From positions 22,390,922 to 22,454,921 of the forward strand of contig NC_086248.1 of NCBI RefSeq assembly GCF_021018805.1: a stretch of DNA of 64,000 nucleotides, written 5' to 3'. The stretch is from Prinia subflava (Eukaryota > Chordata > Aves > Passeriformes > Cisticolidae). Every line of letters starts with the position of its first letter. The stretch's first letter is position 1. The notes below the pieces were generated by a model. The model was not told the DNA's origin. It ran no database searches and saw nothing but the letters and a program-made list of their open reading frames with translations. Below, in pieces: positions 1 to 11,734 of the stretch. A program made the position numbers and the translations under genes.

Positions 1-716
1 GCAAGGGGCAGCTGCATCCACCCAAAAATGCAGTTTATGTTCAAAAGAGACTCAAGTTCAGTCCATGGCTGACATTATGCAAGAAAAGTCCAGCTCCAAG
101 GCTACTCCTCTCATTCTTCCATCGAGTTCTTTCCAATCATGCTTTATCATCTCGGTCCCAGGCCGCTTCCTTCTCTCCGAAAACCACCAGTCATGAGAAT
201 CAATGTCTAAGAAAAGTTTCTTTCTGCCAAGCAAGGGTTAACAGTTTCTTCTCGGCAGGGTGCGGGCTCAGGCACTCCCAGGCTCCGCAAACCCCCACGT
301 GGCTCCGCACTTTCTCCCGGAGTTTGGGGGGGGAATGAGGGGGGTGAGCACACACAGAAGGCACTTCCACAGTTTTCCACCCCTCCATCCTGGACGGGGC
401 AGCTCAGTTCCAGTCCTGTCCCCTCTCTTCTCCCTCCCGGGGGCTCCGGCTTACCTGAGCCCAACCACGTGTTTTCCCCTCCCCCACCCAGCCTCGTGGC
501 TGGGCAGGGGGGAAGGAGGCCTGACACGTCCCTCTGCTGAAACCAGGATCCGAAAAGAGGCCGAGCTCCCCAGACTCCTGCTTTTAACTTTTTGTGTCCT
601 CAGAGGCGTGTCCAAACTTCTGAGTGACTAACCCAGGTGCCAGCAGAAAAGCTGATCACTGATTGGACTGCCCACATCCCCCTGGAAAAATTCACCTCCC
701 CCCCCCAACCACGACA
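1..716 (-). mobile_element. ERVL-like LTR, minus strand, cut by window start
   Basis: Read on the minus strand, this begins TGTCGTGGTTGGGG at 716 and runs leftward off the window. It aligns base for base with the first ~716 bases of the plus-strand LTR at 3169-4535. Over the outer ~490 bases the two copies differ at several dozen positions and small indels. From about 225 down to 1 they look identical. Only the 5' (U3) half of the LTR is visible, so the poly(A) signal seen in the other copy is missing. The sequence beyond 716 has no purine-rich tract such as precedes a 3' LTR, so this is a solo LTR or the 5' LTR of a provirus to the left. Short open frames inside it are not genes. Confidence 0.88.
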
Positions 717-1418
717 CTGGACAAAAACAAAGCAATTCTGTAGAGTGCCAAAAATCAGTGATACAATAAACCATTACTGCCAGAGGACTAAAACTAATGT
801 TTTACCTTTAAAGGAATTAATTTATTTCACTTACTATAAAGCTAATGACTTTTTGTGCTTGAGAAAAAATCAGCTGAAACCTTTAAGTAAAGTCATGTAT
901 TCCAGGTTACTTGGGTGCATAACCAGACATTGAGTCAGGAAGACAAAGACGTTTCAGGGATTTTGTAACCCCTGCCTTGTCAAACAGTTTAAGATAAGTT
1001 CTTAGAAAACATTTGCTTTAGTCATCTAAGCTTCATTATGTGAGTTATGTCCATTTACTCTCACACATGGATATCACCTTTTTGGAAAGTATATCCTATT
1101 AATCCACATGAGTATATATAGGAATCTGTTATTTTACATAACTTCATTTGTGAAGCTAGCTTGCATTTCCTACATCAGAAGGCTTTAAAGAGAGATCCAC
1201 ATCAGACTGGGAGCAACATTACATCAACGAACCATTGTTTCAGCTTCAGAATAAATGAGGATGAATTTTATTTGAAACTTTGTTTTACAAATCCATTATA
1301 GAACACCCATAATGCTGTAAATCATATTCTTGCTCCCACTTGTTAGTTGTTTGGAAATGAAAAATGTACAGAACTCTTCAGCTGTAAAAAGAAAAACAAA
1401 AACCAAACAAACAGAACT
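717..1418. other. Unique sequence, no feature seen
   Basis: AT-rich sequence between the left LTR and the A/C tract. I see no repeat family, splice-bounded open frame or RNA gene. A 98-codon open frame at 637-933 starts inside the LTR and is not recognisable. Confidence 0.6.
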
Positions 1419-1677
1419 ACAAAAAAAAAAAAAAAACCCAAAAAAAAACCCCCAAAAAAACCAACAAACACCACACCACCCACACACAAAAAAACACACA
1501 AAAAACCCCCAACCCCCAAACAAACAAACAAAAAAACCAAAAAACAAACAAACAAACAAAACCCCAAACAACAACAGCAACAACAACAAAAAAACCCAAA
1601 CAAAAAACCAGCAACAACAACAAAAAACCAAAAAAACCACACAACAAAAAAACCCCAAAACAAAACCAACAAAAAAA
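1419..1677. repeat. Long A/C-only low-complexity tract
   Basis: These 259 bases on the plus strand contain no T and only two G (near 1577 and 1611). The tract mixes poly-A runs, C runs, CAAA repeats and CAA repeats. It is not one clean microsatellite but a mosaic of A runs broken by C. Apparent open frames on both strands (Lys/Asn/Gln-rich or Phe/Val/Leu-rich) are artefacts of composition. Confidence 0.93.
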
Positions 1678-2524
1678 TCCTGAAACCAAAGAAACAAACT
1701 GGAACACATAAATCCTCAAAACCCTATCAAAGGAAAACAAATTGTATTTTTTGTCTGTACTAAAAGAAATTTAGACAAGGGGAAAGTCTGTGATGAGGAC
1801 TCTTTTCACAGGCCAGGTACTAATAACTGAAAGATCACCCATATTTCCACTTCTCTAGCTTTTAAAGGCTCACTTTATATTACGGTATCATGGAACCTCC
1901 ACAAAAACCAGCAGCATGAAGCCAGTGTAAATGGAATGATAACAAGTGCCTTAGAAGCCCTGCAACACACAAAAATTGCCTGAAGGGGGGAAGTACATCA
2001 GTTTCTGGAGTCCTCTTTTAAAGTTTTTACAAATTGGATTACAGTAGTATTGCCAGCTGAAAAATCCCCTACTCCAGCCTTTTTTGGTGGTTCCACTTTA
2101 GACAAAGGCCTCGAGGCAAAAGAAAATGTGCTAGCAAATATTTGAATAGATACAAATAGCATGTTTGTCCTTAGCAGCAATATGGAGATATATAAAAAAC
2201 CACGTTACTGTCCAAAGATGAGTGTATTTAACATACTGTTTATATAGTGTTCAGTGTTCCTTCTCTAAGACTAAATATTTGGGCCTAGAACTTTTTTGTA
2301 GAAATGTGTGAAGCTGCAAATCTGGCCTATGATACACAGGAAAATTTGGAATACTGACACGGCTTTGCAGATTTTCAGTATCCATTTTGCCCAGGCTGGA
2401 TGATCTGGCTTTTTTTTTTTTTTTTTTTTTAATTGCTCAATACAAAATACATGCTAATGATTGAAATCTTAATAAAAATTATGATGAACATTCAGATCAG
2501 ATTTCAGTAATGCAGTTGATTTCA
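1678..2524. other. Unique sequence with a poly-T run
   Basis: No gene or repeat family recognised. A run of about 20 T lies at 2411-2430. Confidence 0.55.
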
Positions 2525-2874
2525 ATCCAGTACTTGAAAGGTAGAGAGAGAGGTAAGTACTTGAAAGGTAAGGGAGGTGTGGACAGACTTTCTAGTGAGG
2601 TCCATTGCAATAAGACAAGGGGCTATGGTTTTAAACTTAAAGAGGATAGATTTACACTAGATACAAGGAAAAAGTTTTTTATTTTGAGGGTGGTGGAACA
2701 TTTGCCCAGAGAGGTGATGTCTCATCCCTGAAAACATGAAACCATTCAAGTTCAGGTTGGATAGCACCCTGAGCAACGTGATAAGAGTTGAAGATGCCAT
2801 GGCTCATGCAGGGGGCATTGGATGAGATGACTTTAAAGGTCCTTTTCAACCCAAAATATCCTGTAATTCTATGA
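2525..2874 (+). mobile_element. CR1 LINE 3' end, 5'-truncated
   Basis: This is the 3' end of a CR1 retrotransposon in plus orientation. The order is the family's: a stretch coding the last residues of the reverse-transcriptase ORF (the TR-K-FF pattern near 2660-2690 and a Pro-Arg-Glu-Val pattern), then the untranslated part with 'aaggtcctttt.caaccca', ending in TAATTCTATGA at 2864-2874. The element is old: several frame breaks separate the coding remnant from any start. Its 5' side carries a 15-bp unit repeated at 2529-2543 and 2555-2569. CR1 copies usually lack target-site duplications and none is seen. Confidence 0.85.
2529..2569. repeat. Short direct repeat, 15 bp, period 26
   Basis: AGTACTTGAAAGGTA occurs at 2529-2543 and again at 2555-2569, at the 5' edge of the CR1 fragment. 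Confidence 0.85.
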
Positions 2875-3163
2875 CTAGGAATTCAAGTACATTGCAACTT
2901 GTAGGCAGATCCAGAGTTAGGAGAATAGGATGGATTTATTTAAATATGTCCAATCAAAAGAAAGTTGAAATAATGTGCAATTGTCTTATTTTGAGCAATA
3001 CATTTTGGCAAAAGAAACTTAAGCAATGTCCAGATTATTTGGAATTCTACTGGAAATGTTTCTGATAGCTATAAGACAAAAAGCTCTATTCAAAGAACAA
3101 TTGAAGAAATTCCAAACCCAAAAGTTATTGGAGCAATCAAGTGACACCTTTCCTTCACTTTCT

Positions 3164-3168
3164 GTGTC
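3164..3168. repeat. Target-site duplication, left copy (GTGTC)
   Basis: GTGTC lies directly left of the LTR start and is repeated directly right of its end (4536-4540). A 5-bp duplication is the usual length for ERVL-class integration. Confidence 0.85.
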
Positions 3169-4535
3169 TGTCGTAGTTGGGGGGGGAGGTGAATTTTTCT
3201 AGGGGGATGTGGGCAGTCTAATCAGTGATCAGCTTTTCTGCTAACACCTGGATTGGTCACTCGGAGGTTTGGACACGCCTCTGAGGACACAAAGAGTTAA
3301 AAGCAGGAGTCTGAGGGGCTCGGCCTCTTTTCGGATCCGGGTTTTCAGCAGAGAGACGTCTCCAGTCTCCTTCCCCCGCCTGGCCACGAGGCTGGGTGGG
3401 GGAGGGGAAACACGTGGTCGGCTCAGGTAAGCCGGAGCCCCCCCGGGGGGGGGGAGAAGAGAAGGGACAGGACTGGAACTGAGCTGCCCCGTCCAGGATG
3501 GAGGGGTGAAAAACTGTGGAAGTGCCTTCTGTGTGTGCTCACCCCCTTCCTCCCCCCCAAACTCCGGGAGAAGGTGCTCAGCCATGTGGGGGGTTGCCGA
3601 GCCTGGGAGTGCCTCCGCCTGGACTCTGCTGAGAAGAAACTGTTAACCCTTGCTTGGCAAAAAGAAACTTTTCTTAGACATTGATTCTCATGACTGGTGG
3701 TTTTCGGAGAGAAGGAAGCGGCCTGGGACCGAGATGATAAAGCATGATTGGAAAGAACTCGATGGAAGAATGAGAGGAGTAGCCTTGGAGCTGGACTTTT
3801 CTTGCATAATGTCAGCCATGGACTGAACTTGAGTCTCTTTTGAACATAAACTGCATTTTTGGGTGGATGCAGCTGCCCCTTGCTTTTGCTACAGTGACTG
3901 GCACTTGAAGAGTGGAGCGAGCAGAGAAAAGAGGGGGAGGGTAAGGTAGTGCCCTCTGCCCTCAGGGCAGACCTGCTCCTGGAACCCTGGCCCCTGGGTG
4001 AAAAGGGGAGAGCTCGGCATGCAGCATCCTTAAAAAGCCCTGTATGTAGTTTTGGCCTATGAGACAGCGGTGAGAGCGCTGGACATAGGAAAAAGAGAGT
4101 GTCACCTTAGCAGACTTCTCCGGGCGGTGCTATGGGTGACATGGAAACACATAAGGGGTGGACCCGTGTTTTCTGAGGAACAGTCTGTGGTGCGAGAGAG
4201 ACTCCTCTCTCCCTTGCTGAATTGAAGATTAGTTTGTTTTTGAGTGGTGATTGTTTGATCTAAAACCCAGGGGTTGGTCTTTGAAGAGTGATGGGTGGGG
4301 AGGTAGAAACTGGGAGAAGAAATGTTCTAAGAAGTTTTTATTTCTGTCTCTGTGTGTGTTTAAGAGTATTTCTGTCCCTGTTCTTATGTAATTAATAAAG
4401 TTTTAGTGGGTTTTTTTTTGTTTTCAAGATTTAAGCCTGCTCTGCTCTGTTCCTGATCACATCCCACAGGAGTTGTTAGAGAAAAAACATACATTCATGG
4501 GTGCACTAACATCTGGCCAGTGCTAACCCATGACA
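3169..4535 (+). mobile_element. Complete solo LTR, ERVL-like, 1367 bp
   Basis: The element starts TGTCGTAGTTGG and ends CCATGACA, the TG...CA form of a retroviral LTR with a short inverted end (TGTC/GACA). Identical GTGTC flanks at 3164-3168 and 4536-4540 show it is a whole integration product. No retroviral gene, primer-binding site or second LTR is attached, so it is a solo LTR left by LTR-LTR recombination. An AATAAA at 4394-4399 followed by a T/G-rich stretch marks the likely end of R. The U3 part is GC-rich with long C and G runs, including C7 then G10 at 3438-3454. No canonical TATA box was found. Its first ~716 bases match the minus-strand LTR at 1-716. The 114-codon minus-strand open frame inside it is a chance frame. 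Confidence 0.92.
4394..4399 (+). promoter_or_regulatory. LTR poly(A) signal AATAAA
   Basis: AATAAA lies about 140 bases before the LTR end. It is followed by GTTTTAGTGGGTTTTTTTTTG, a T/G-rich downstream element as expected for retroviral 3' end formation. Confidence 0.75.
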
Positions 4536-4540
4536 GTGTC
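4536..4540. repeat. Target-site duplication, right copy (GTGTC)
   Basis: Right-hand partner of the GTGTC at 3164-3168. Confidence 0.85.
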
Positions 4541-6709
4541 TTTCCAAACTGTGTACCTGTTCAGCTTAAAGAATCTTCTCAGAGTGTTTTTATGTATGTA
4601 TTGCGCATATTATAAGTATGTCCCTATGAGACTTCTCACCCTATAAAAGAATGTATCCTGTTTCAGAACTGAGGAAAGGATTTTCCTTCACTGTCACCTC
4701 ATTATGACTTTGGTTTTTTTCCCTGAACTTAATTGTTCTGACAACTCTATCTCAAAGGGGTCAGGCTTTGACAGTTTTAGACTGTCTGCACAAAGCTCCC
4801 TATATTAACTTTCTGCTCCTATGTTTTTACTCCCAAGGGCTATGACATTCGTCTTTTCTATGCAACCTTTGAAGTCTGTCTATTATTTCTACTCATCATA
4901 CTCAAAGTTTAGTACAGTATGTGTCATTTATTACTTGAATACCTCCTGTCAAAACTGCTTCTTGGTTTGTTTGTCCTTTATAAGAAAGAAATCTAGTGGG
5001 TATTTCAGTGAGTCATAAAGTTCATTTTATCTAAATTTAACTTAAAAAAAACTCTTTTGAAGCTAACTAGTCTTGATAGTTTCAAGTGGCACTTAGAAGA
5101 AGCGGTTGCTTCTACTAATATGAAATAATGATAAATTCTGGAAATGTTTGAGAATTATATGAGTACTTCGGGCTAACTCTGTACTTATTGTATTAAGCAT
5201 CATATACTTGTATTTTTCTTCGTTATGTCACTTGTCATCTCCTTTGGACATATTTTTGCATTGTTCAAAACCTTCAGGAAGATAAATCATCTGTGTAGTT
5301 CAGTGCTTAAATTTAAACATAATTCCTATGTAGATCATAAGTGGGCTGTAAAAGAAAAGAGGGAGGCGCTGCACGCACAGGAATATCTGACGTAGGTAAT
5401 CAAGACATGGAGACATGGACTTGCACCAGTGAATCCACTTAGAGTGTATATAGGGGGAACTGGAGGGAAAGCAGTGGCACATCTTCTTTCTTGCCCTGTA
5501 ACAAGGATCACATACCATGGCAAACATCCATAATCCTTAAGAAAGCTCACGATGCACCTGTGAAAGCTGGAGTTATTTGTCAGTATACGCTGAAGTCCTT
5601 AATTTTGTATCTTTGCTGACTTTTCACCCATGCTAAAAATATTTAACTATCCATTTTTAGTATCTTTGTTTTTCTACACCAGCATGTGCCATTATATTTC
5701 TTTGGTAACCAGTTAATGAATCTCAGACTGCTGCGATTTTTATAACGAGGATTCTTTCCTTAACTTCTAGAGCAAAAATCTTTATGTTGAAATGTTATCT
5801 TATTTTCAGAATATTCCTCCCTTATACATATTCTATTGCAGTATATGGTGAAGTTTAGTGTACTGAATTCCTATTTTGATCTACCTCAAGTTGCCAGTAT
5901 GCATACAAATTTTAATGATTACCCTCAAAGTGCCCTCTCTATGGTATCACCTTATCAGTGTGCCCTCTAATCAGATCTTCAACAAATTCAGAAGTAATGA
6001 AGCAGAACAATCTCCTGTTAAATTTCATGGTGAAAAAATTTTGGTAGCTTCAGCGTGAAATATCACATTCCAAGAGCAAGTTAGAAATACACCTTAATTG
6101 AGAGATATTTCATCTTTCTCTCTGAGTATTTTTTATGCTTATATTTTAAGTCACCTCGGTAGAGGTTTGCCCTAGGATGCATAATTTGATGCCTGAGCTC
6201 CTCCTATCAGAACATTTTATCTTGTTCTCCTGTCCTTTAATCATTACATATATAATATATCATTTCAGGCCTTATGATCATAATTGAGATTATCTGCAGT
6301 AATATCATTTTTAGTTTGGAACAAATTGTTTCTTATGGATGACTTACCCTAACAACTACGTTCAGGTGAGTCATCTTTTGCTAGTTTAAAATGCTCTCAT
6401 TCTAAGTGCTCCTTCCTAAGAAATGGTGTATGCAAAGCCTTCTTTTTTTTTTTTTTTTCTCATACTTTCAATTTCAGCAAAATTTCCCTTAACATTTTAT
6501 CATAATATTTTTGTATTAGCCCCAAGCAATGGGTATTGCATAGTTACCTGAAGCAAGGTACATATTAGGCAAATTCTGCCATTAAATTTCTGCAAGAAAG
6601 TGGCAATGTTATGCATTAGCTGTTGGCTTGTTACGTCACTTACTCCTGCAGATGGTCCAGTGACAGCTGCCCGCAGCTGCCCTGAGCGACTCATGTGTGT
6701 CCAGATGCT
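4541..6709. other. Unique AT-rich sequence, nothing recognised
   Basis: About 2.2 kb without a recognisable repeat, exon or RNA gene. The open frames here (up to 75 codons at 5300-5527) are short and unlike any protein I know. A poly-T run lies at about 6443-6459. Confidence 0.55.
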
Positions 6710-6978
6710 GCAGGATCTTAAACCTGGACACTGGTAATAATCTTATTTTTAAGCTACACAAAGGGAAATATAGGTTGGATATTAGGAAAAAGGTTTTTTT
6801 GGAAAGAGTGATACAGTATGGTCTACCCAGTGAGGTGATGGAGTCACCCTCCCTGGATGTGTTTGAAAAAAGACTGGATGTGGCACTCAGTGCCATGGGT
6901 TAGTTGAGGTGTTGGGGCTGGGTTGGACTCGAGGATCTTGAAGGTCTCTTCCAATCTAGTGATTCTCTGATTCTGTGA
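6710..6978 (+). mobile_element. CR1 LINE 3' end, 5'-truncated
   Basis: Plus-strand CR1 tail. It contains 'ggttggatattaggaaaaagg' (6772-6792), then the typical run encoding the end of the reverse-transcriptase ORF, with a Val-Met-Glu-Ser-Pro-Ser-Leu pattern and an Asp-Val-Ala-Leu-Ser-Ala-Met pattern before a stop. The untranslated end follows with 'gaaggtctcttccaa', finishing in GATTCTCTGATTCTGTGA at 6961-6978. The coding remnant at 6697-6903 is still open for 68 codons but is only the last part of a ~900-residue protein. The 5' boundary is uncertain by about 60 bases. Confidence 0.85.
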
Positions 6979-8270
6979 AAGCGTTTTAGCTTTATGTTTG
7001 CCACCTTAATTTTCAAGTTTTCCTATTAATTTGAAAAAGAGTTTTAGCTAACCCTATTACTTAGAATTGTATTTTTACTTGGGTATGCTTGTATTGTCAC
7101 TGGCTCATATTTATGTAGAACAGTTTGTAATCCTTAGCTATTTCTCATGAAACTGCTGACTTCTGCAAATTGCTGTTATTTAAATGTGAAAAAGATGTCT
7201 GTGGTGAAACAGCTTCTCAAGTCTCTGATGCCCTTTGTGGCTAGAGAAAGGTTTTAATACCAAACCACTGCAGATTTCACATGCCAATGGAAGAGTCTTG
7301 GCATGGGCTACAGCAGTGTAGGTATCAGGTATTCCCCTGACAAGGTGTTAATATGGAGATTTCTGACCTCTCCTAGCAGTGGATGGTAGAGAAACGTGTA
7401 AGAGAAGCATGAAATAGTGAAGAAGCAGTAACTACTGTTTGGATGGATGACAGAGCAAAAAGCAAGAGAACCACTGGGACCAAAATAATAAGGAGTTTCA
7501 GAGAAGCCATCTATGCACTAAGAAAAACATAAGATATGAGTGAATGCTGCTTATTCAGAAGAAATGAGGAAGAAAAAAGCTGTGGGAAGGAATGCCATGT
7601 TTTATGGAAAAAGAAGGTAGCCTTAGTTAACACAAAGAGAATTTTGCTTATTTGACAAAGGTTCTTGGGGAAGAGATTATAGGGAATGTTAGTAGAGAGT
7701 ACTAAATAGAGAGCCAGATGAAAGGAATCGATTTTTGCTGGATTTTTTTAAACTTCCTTTTTATGTTCCAGATTCAATTAAGCTGTGTGAAGCGAATGAA
7801 GGGGTAAGCCTGTCCCCAGAATTTAACTCCTGCATGGAATGAACCAACCTATTTGTCTAACACCGATGAAAGAAACCTAGCCAGATTAACCAGCATAACA
7901 AAAGCTTGTAATTTTTAAATACTGCTCAAGAAAAAGTCTGCCTGGACTGAGATGAGATAAGGGTGTTAAAGACAAATGAGAAAACTGTGTAATATTATTG
8001 GCAATTTCTTCTGCTACTGAAATAGAATAAAAAGGCAAATGCCAGCCAAGAAGACAGAACACAAACCAATTGTAAATGCTGCCTTCTTGCCATTGCTCTT
8101 AAAACCATCAAACCATCATGGTTTAGAGAGGTAAGGTTTGCTTATAGGTTAAATGTCAATGGAGGGTCCCTGTTTCAAACAACCAAACAAAAATGAGACC
8201 TGAAGTTCCAAATATCAATTAAAAGGAAAGAAAAAGTAAAATAGGAAAGGAAGGGATATGTAATGAAGTT
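6979..8270. other. Unique sequence, partly purine-rich
   Basis: No gene recognised. From about 7380 to 7740 the plus strand is clearly purine-rich (many GAGAA/AAGAAG words) but no long open frame crosses it. Confidence 0.5.
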
Positions 8271-8449
8271 AAACAAAAAAAAACCAAAAAAAACCAAAAC
8301 CAAAACCAAAACAAAAAAAACCCACAAAAAAAACCAACCCCCCCCCCAAAAAAAAACCCCAACCCCCCCCAAAAAACAAAAACAAAAACAAAAACAAAAA
8401 CAAAAACAAAAAAAAAAAAAAAAAAAAACCACCAAAAAAAAAAAAAAAA
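8271..8449. repeat. A/C-only tract, 179 nt, with C runs
   Basis: Every base from 8271 to 8449 on the plus strand is A or C. It includes CCAAAA repeats (8282-8312), a C10-A9-C4-A2-C8 block at 8338-8370, (AAAAAC)n at about 8376-8410 and long poly-A. Open frames over it are composition artefacts. Confidence 0.95.
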
Positions 8450-10118
8450 GGAAAAAAAGGCATAAAAATCCCCACCAGATTTCTTTGGTGCAGTTTTTAG
8501 TTTCTCCTACTGCTTTGTACTTCCCATAGTACTATACTATACTATGATGAAAAGATTTGATTTCCCTTCTTGGTCTGTTCTTTTTTCTCTTTAGTTATCG
8601 TTCATTTATTTTAATGCAGTGGGGGTGAGAGAATGGTGTGATTACATTTCCTTGCTAGCAGACTCTAGTGGTTGCTTTTATTAGTTGGTCATTATCCACC
8701 CTCCTTTCCTTAGAAACCTCTATTTGATCACAGAATGAAAGAGGTATGTGGACTAAGTAACCTAATGAAGTTGTTCCAGCTTTATCTGCTACAGAACTGT
8801 AGCTGCAGTTTTATTGGTACTGTTGGCCAAATCAAACCTATCCTTTATTGATTTCTTGATGGAACTCTTTTATTCAGTACTGCAGATAAGAGTACTTTGA
8901 TCTTTTAATTTCCATGTTTGGTAGTATTAAAAGTTATTATGCTATATGTGTGCTTTGATCTGAGATCTGTCATTCTGGGATGAAACTCCACCTATCAAAA
9001 TAAGTCACTTTTCCTTCCATGTCGGCATCTATTCTGGAGGAGGCTTTGGTTTTGTTACCATACGAAGAACAGGAACAAATGCTGTGATAATTGTGGTTTT
9101 CATTGAACATTTTTTGCTATTTATGCAAAATATTGTGCAGAATATGTAACAATTGAAATATTTAAGCAGGATATGTAAAGCAATTTTATGTGTTCTTTAT
9201 TGGTACATTTAATTTTGAGCTCCTCCTTCCAGTGTCTTTGGTGACAGATAGAGTATGATTCCTTTCAGGATATGTGTATTTGAGATGCATTTTTTTCTGT
9301 TCTATGAAAATGCTTATAATAAAAAAAAAAATCTTCTTCTTACTCCTTAATGATAACAATCATTTGTGGGATGTCATTTTTTCACATGACTGGGGTTTTT
9401 AAGACTTCGAGGAATAATGAGATAAAATTTCACAGTCTTTCCTCTCCTATATCCCAGGAGAAAATTCCTGAAAAATTGTCTATTTTGATACAGGTGGTAG
9501 CAGCTGCAATAATAGTACATTTTTCATTTTAAGAAAAAAAAAATTCTGTATTTGTGAGCAATTTCTGTTTCTTCATTTTACTGAATTAAGTGCAAGCTCA
9601 TAAAATGTTGATAAAATAGTACCATTTCTATTGAAAAAGATCTCTCAATGGAACACTATGGAGTAATTTTAACCCTGTCCCTCATATAAACAAATTCACT
9701 TACGACTGAACAGAATAATGCATACAATTTTGCAGTCACAGCCTCTTAAATTTACATTAACTTTCTGATGCTTGAGAAGTAAAGAATTTAAAATTGCACA
9801 ATGGATGATACACTGATGAAATTCATAAGGCAGTGGATATACATTACCTTATGATTTGACTACATCAAAGGGAAATGTCAGACAAGGGAAACTACCAGCA
9901 ATGTGTTCCAAGTCTTGGACTACTCTTATGAAAAGTATTAATCAATAACCATAAAAATGGCAGAAGTATGGTAAAGGAAGACAGACATCTTGTCAGATAG
10001 GATGAATCACTGCCTAGGATTTCACTGATTCTGATGGAAGATGACCTGACTGCCTGCATAATTCTACACAGATAAAATTAGTTGAGTAACTCCAAAGACT
10101 AATAAAATGAAATATAGG
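8450..10118. other. Unique AT-rich sequence with a small pentamer repeat
   Basis: Nothing recognised beyond (ACTAT)3 at 8531-8545. No open frame over 60 codons is credible. Confidence 0.5.
8531..8545. repeat. (ACTAT)3 microsatellite
   Basis: Three perfect copies of ACTAT. Confidence 0.85.
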
Positions 10119-10175
10119 AAAAAAAAAAAAAAAAACCACAAAAAATCAAAAAACAAAACCAAAACAAATGAAAAC

Positions 10176-10206
<31 letters not shown>
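10119..10206. repeat. Poly-A / A/C-rich tract
   Basis: A runs broken by C, with only two T and one G in the interior, ending in a run of more than 25 A at about 10178-10206. It could be a decayed poly-A tail or the same type of A/C tract as at 1419 and 8271. Confidence 0.85.
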
Positions 10207-10207
<1 letters not shown>

Positions 10208-11587
10208 CCTCCACAAATACTGACATACTTATTTAAGTGATTTCAGCAAAAGGCCATTAAGATGCTTGGGGTAGAAGGGCATGATCTGCCTGAAGAGGAG
10301 GATCAGGAAATCGGAGAAAGGAAAATATGAACTGAAGGCTGGTTTATGACATCATATTATCAACCATGGTTAATATGTGAGATGGACACAAACTCATCTC
10401 TGAGGCGCTCATTGAAAAGATGAGACACAACAGTCTAGAGTTACAACAAGGAAAATTTCTTATTGAATGTAAGATGTAAATTATCAAAAACATGCTGGAC
10501 TTTTCATCAGTGTTACTATTCGAATGGAATTCCCTCTTAGCAAAATAAAGTAACTTGCTACACAATACTACACAGTACTACACAGTGCTACCCAATTCAA
10601 ATTTTAAATCAAGGATTGTACTGTTTGCTTGTACTGCCACAAGCTGCCAGAAACATCTTATGCTTGAGTTACAGTGATATTTTAGGGCCACTGCTTCAAG
10701 GCATCTATCCTGAAAACCTCTGATCATCCTGTTTTGTTTTCTGAGAGGTGCCAGCCCCTCTATTTTAGGCTAATGATATTGGTGTTGTTGAGTATTTATA
10801 TAGCAAACACATGCTTTTTGAGGAAACATTACTCTTGTAACAAACACTGGAAATTTAGCAGAAAGAAGAGCAGTTGAAAATGCCATGCTGAACATCATGT
10901 CAGTCTGACAAGTTTGGTCAGACTATTAACCCAAGCCACTACAACAGTCTGAAGAAGAAATCTCTTTGGCAGCTGCCTTGTCAAGAGAGAAATACAGGAA
11001 AGTTCATATATTCAGAGGAATAATTGACTGCTTAGATTTTAAAAATACTGTTAATAAAGTAGTAACAGCTATTTCAATTAAATCTCTGAGGCATTAGGTA
11101 TTGACATTATGCTGAAAATCTGCTATATTTCTAAACATAAGATATATACTATTAATATGGAGCAAAAATACAATCAATTGACCTCTCACTTGTTAGAAAG
11201 ATCTTTAAGTAGTAACCTGTAGGTAACACCATCCCAGAAAAAGATTAGACTGAACAAAAGTAAAGTGCAAAATAAATATGAAGTATTTGAATTCAAGTCT
11301 AGCTTGACAAAAGGAAAACAAGACAAAGCATGAAATCAAAATTATAAAAAAGAAGCATTAAGATCATGGTTTCAGGAATGCCTCTCATCATTAGGCAAAA
11401 ACACAAACTAGATACTACTCACACTGCCATCATCAAATGCAGTGATGGTGAGAAGAAAAAAAAAAGAAGAATTTTTTTCCCAGTCATTTGTTTTGCACAT
11501 TTTCTTACTTTCCTGCTACATTTTTCTAGACAAGAATTAGAGTAAATATGATATATGGAAGTGAAATTCCACAAAGCAAAACTTTAC
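10207..11587. other. Unique AT-rich sequence with a 10-bp minisatellite
   Basis: No gene or repeat family recognised apart from the 10-bp tandem repeat at 10558-10591. Confidence 0.5.
10558..10591. repeat. 10-bp tandem repeat, 3.4 copies
   Basis: CTACACAATA, CTACACAGTA and CTACACAGTG follow each other, then a partial CTAC. Confidence 0.9.
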
Positions 11588-11734
11588 TTTTTTTTTTGTT
11601 TGTGGTTTTTTTTTGGTGTTTTGTTGTTGTTGTTGTTGTTGTTGTTGGTTTTTTGTTTGTTTTGGTTTGGTTTTTTTGGTTTTTTTTTTTTTGTTTGGGT
11701 TTTTGTTGTTGTTTTTTGTGTGGTTTTTTTTTTT
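11588..11734. repeat. G/T-only tract, 147 nt
   Basis: All bases on the plus strand are T or G, including (GTT)n at 11621-11648 and long T runs. It is the reverse-strand counterpart of the A/C tracts at 1419 and 8271. Confidence 0.95.

Noticed and set aside
1296..1763. Several open frames over 100 codons on both strands
   Set aside because: They lie in the A/C-only tract at 1419-1677, where stop codons are rare by composition. The products are Lys/Asn/Gln or Phe/Val/Leu strings.
2411..2430. Poly-T run as the tail of a minus-strand processed pseudogene
   Set aside because: No gene-like sequence or target duplication adjoins it. Birds have few processed pseudogenes because CR1 does not use poly-A tails.
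3241..3585. 114-codon minus-strand open frame
   Set aside because: It lies wholly in the U3 part of the solo LTR. The matching sequence at 1-716 shows frame-breaking indels, so it is not maintained as coding.
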